A stretch of DNA of 6,186 bases, taken from NCBI GenBank assembly GCA_030605745.1, contig JAUWHT010000109.1:1-6186 (forward strand), written 5' to 3'. Within the stretch, counting starts at the first letter, position 1; the number at the start of each line of letters is the position of its first letter. The position numbers were made by a program, and so were the translations under genes. Shown here one piece after another: positions 6,059-6,186 of this stretch. Below the pieces are notes generated by a model. The model saw only the letters and a program-made list of their open reading frames with translations, ran no database searches and had not been told where the DNA came from. The stretch comes from Pirellulales bacterium (GTDB lineage: Bacteria; Planctomycetota; Planctomycetia; Pirellulales; Thermoguttaceae).

Positions 6059-6186
6059 TCACGATGTTGGCAAGGATTTCTTGGGTTTATAGCGGTCTAA
6101 TACTGATGTTAGAACATTTTCTCGTTGTTCGGCCCAGTCCTCTCGCTGCAGGTCGCTGACATGAGCCGGATACTGGATGTACGCCA
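6059..6186 (-). CDS. Possible C-terminal end of a convergent gene, cut by the window edge
   Basis: On the minus strand a frame is open from the window edge to a TGA at 6061-6059, giving 41 whole codons. The peptide begins AYIQYPAHVSDLQRED, continues through a likely amphipathic helix (WAEQRENVLTSVLDRY) and ends in a basic, polar tail KPKKSLPTS. The upstream half uses mostly G/C-ending codons like the giant gene, while the last part is more AT-rich. I cannot assign a family. The convergent layout, with the 70-bp palindrome between the two stops, is typical of an intergenic repeat site. The frame is short enough to be open by chance, and the competing plus-strand frames here are shorter. Confidence 0.35.
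   Translation of the reverse strand, partial: AYIQYPAHVSDLQREDWAEQRENVLTSVLDRYKPKKSLPTS

Noticed and set aside
6064..6159. Plus-strand 31-codon frame starting at ATG 6064 downstream of the promoter-like boxes
   Set aside because: It is short, has no ribosome binding site and uses codons unlike the main gene. The minus-strand frame is at least as plausible.
1..6186. CRISPR array, tRNA or rRNA genes, transposase gene
   Set aside because: No regularly spaced direct repeats, no tRNA-like cloverleaf with the conserved TTCGA arm, and no transposase motifs were seen.

Overview
The window is strongly GC-rich, with G or C at most third codon positions, and is almost entirely filled by one very long plus-strand reading frame of 1978 codons (9-5945). 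It encodes an exported, membrane-anchored giant protein that I do not recognise by name. Giant secreted proteins with this beta-rich make-up, scarcity of Shine-Dalgarno sites and abundant palindromic repeats suggest a member of the Planctomycetes (Pirellulales-like). That is inference from general style; no marker gene is present.

Layout. Positions 1-27 hold the 3' half of a palindromic repeat that overlaps the apparent start of the gene. From 9 to 5945 runs the giant gene. It appears to be two homologous units joined head to tail. Unit 1 (residues ~24-1108) has a signal peptide, several beta-rich domains and three C-terminal membrane segments. Unit 2 (residues ~1137-1955) repeats the plan with its own signal-peptide-like segment, a shorter set of beta-rich domains, an extra charged helical stretch and again three membrane segments. 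Motifs and their spacing recur between the units, and the positive-inside rule gives a consistent seven-segment topology with both large regions outside the cytoplasm.

Inside unit 1 a 53-bp palindrome (2926-2978) that folds on paper into a perfect three-way junction is read through in frame, and a short GPK tandem repeat lies at 2175-2201. At the 3' end a 70-bp nested palindrome (5942-6011) supplies the TAG stop codon. So repeats touch the start, the middle and the stop of this gene.

After 6011 the composition becomes more AT-rich. The last ~130 bases may carry the C-terminal end of a convergent minus-strand gene (6059-6186), and a sigma70-like promoter match on the plus strand lies at 6015-6043. 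No RNA gene, CRISPR array or transposase gene was seen. The most interesting points are the two-unit fusion with a buried second signal sequence and the repeat family with paired, covarying stems embedded in coding sequence.
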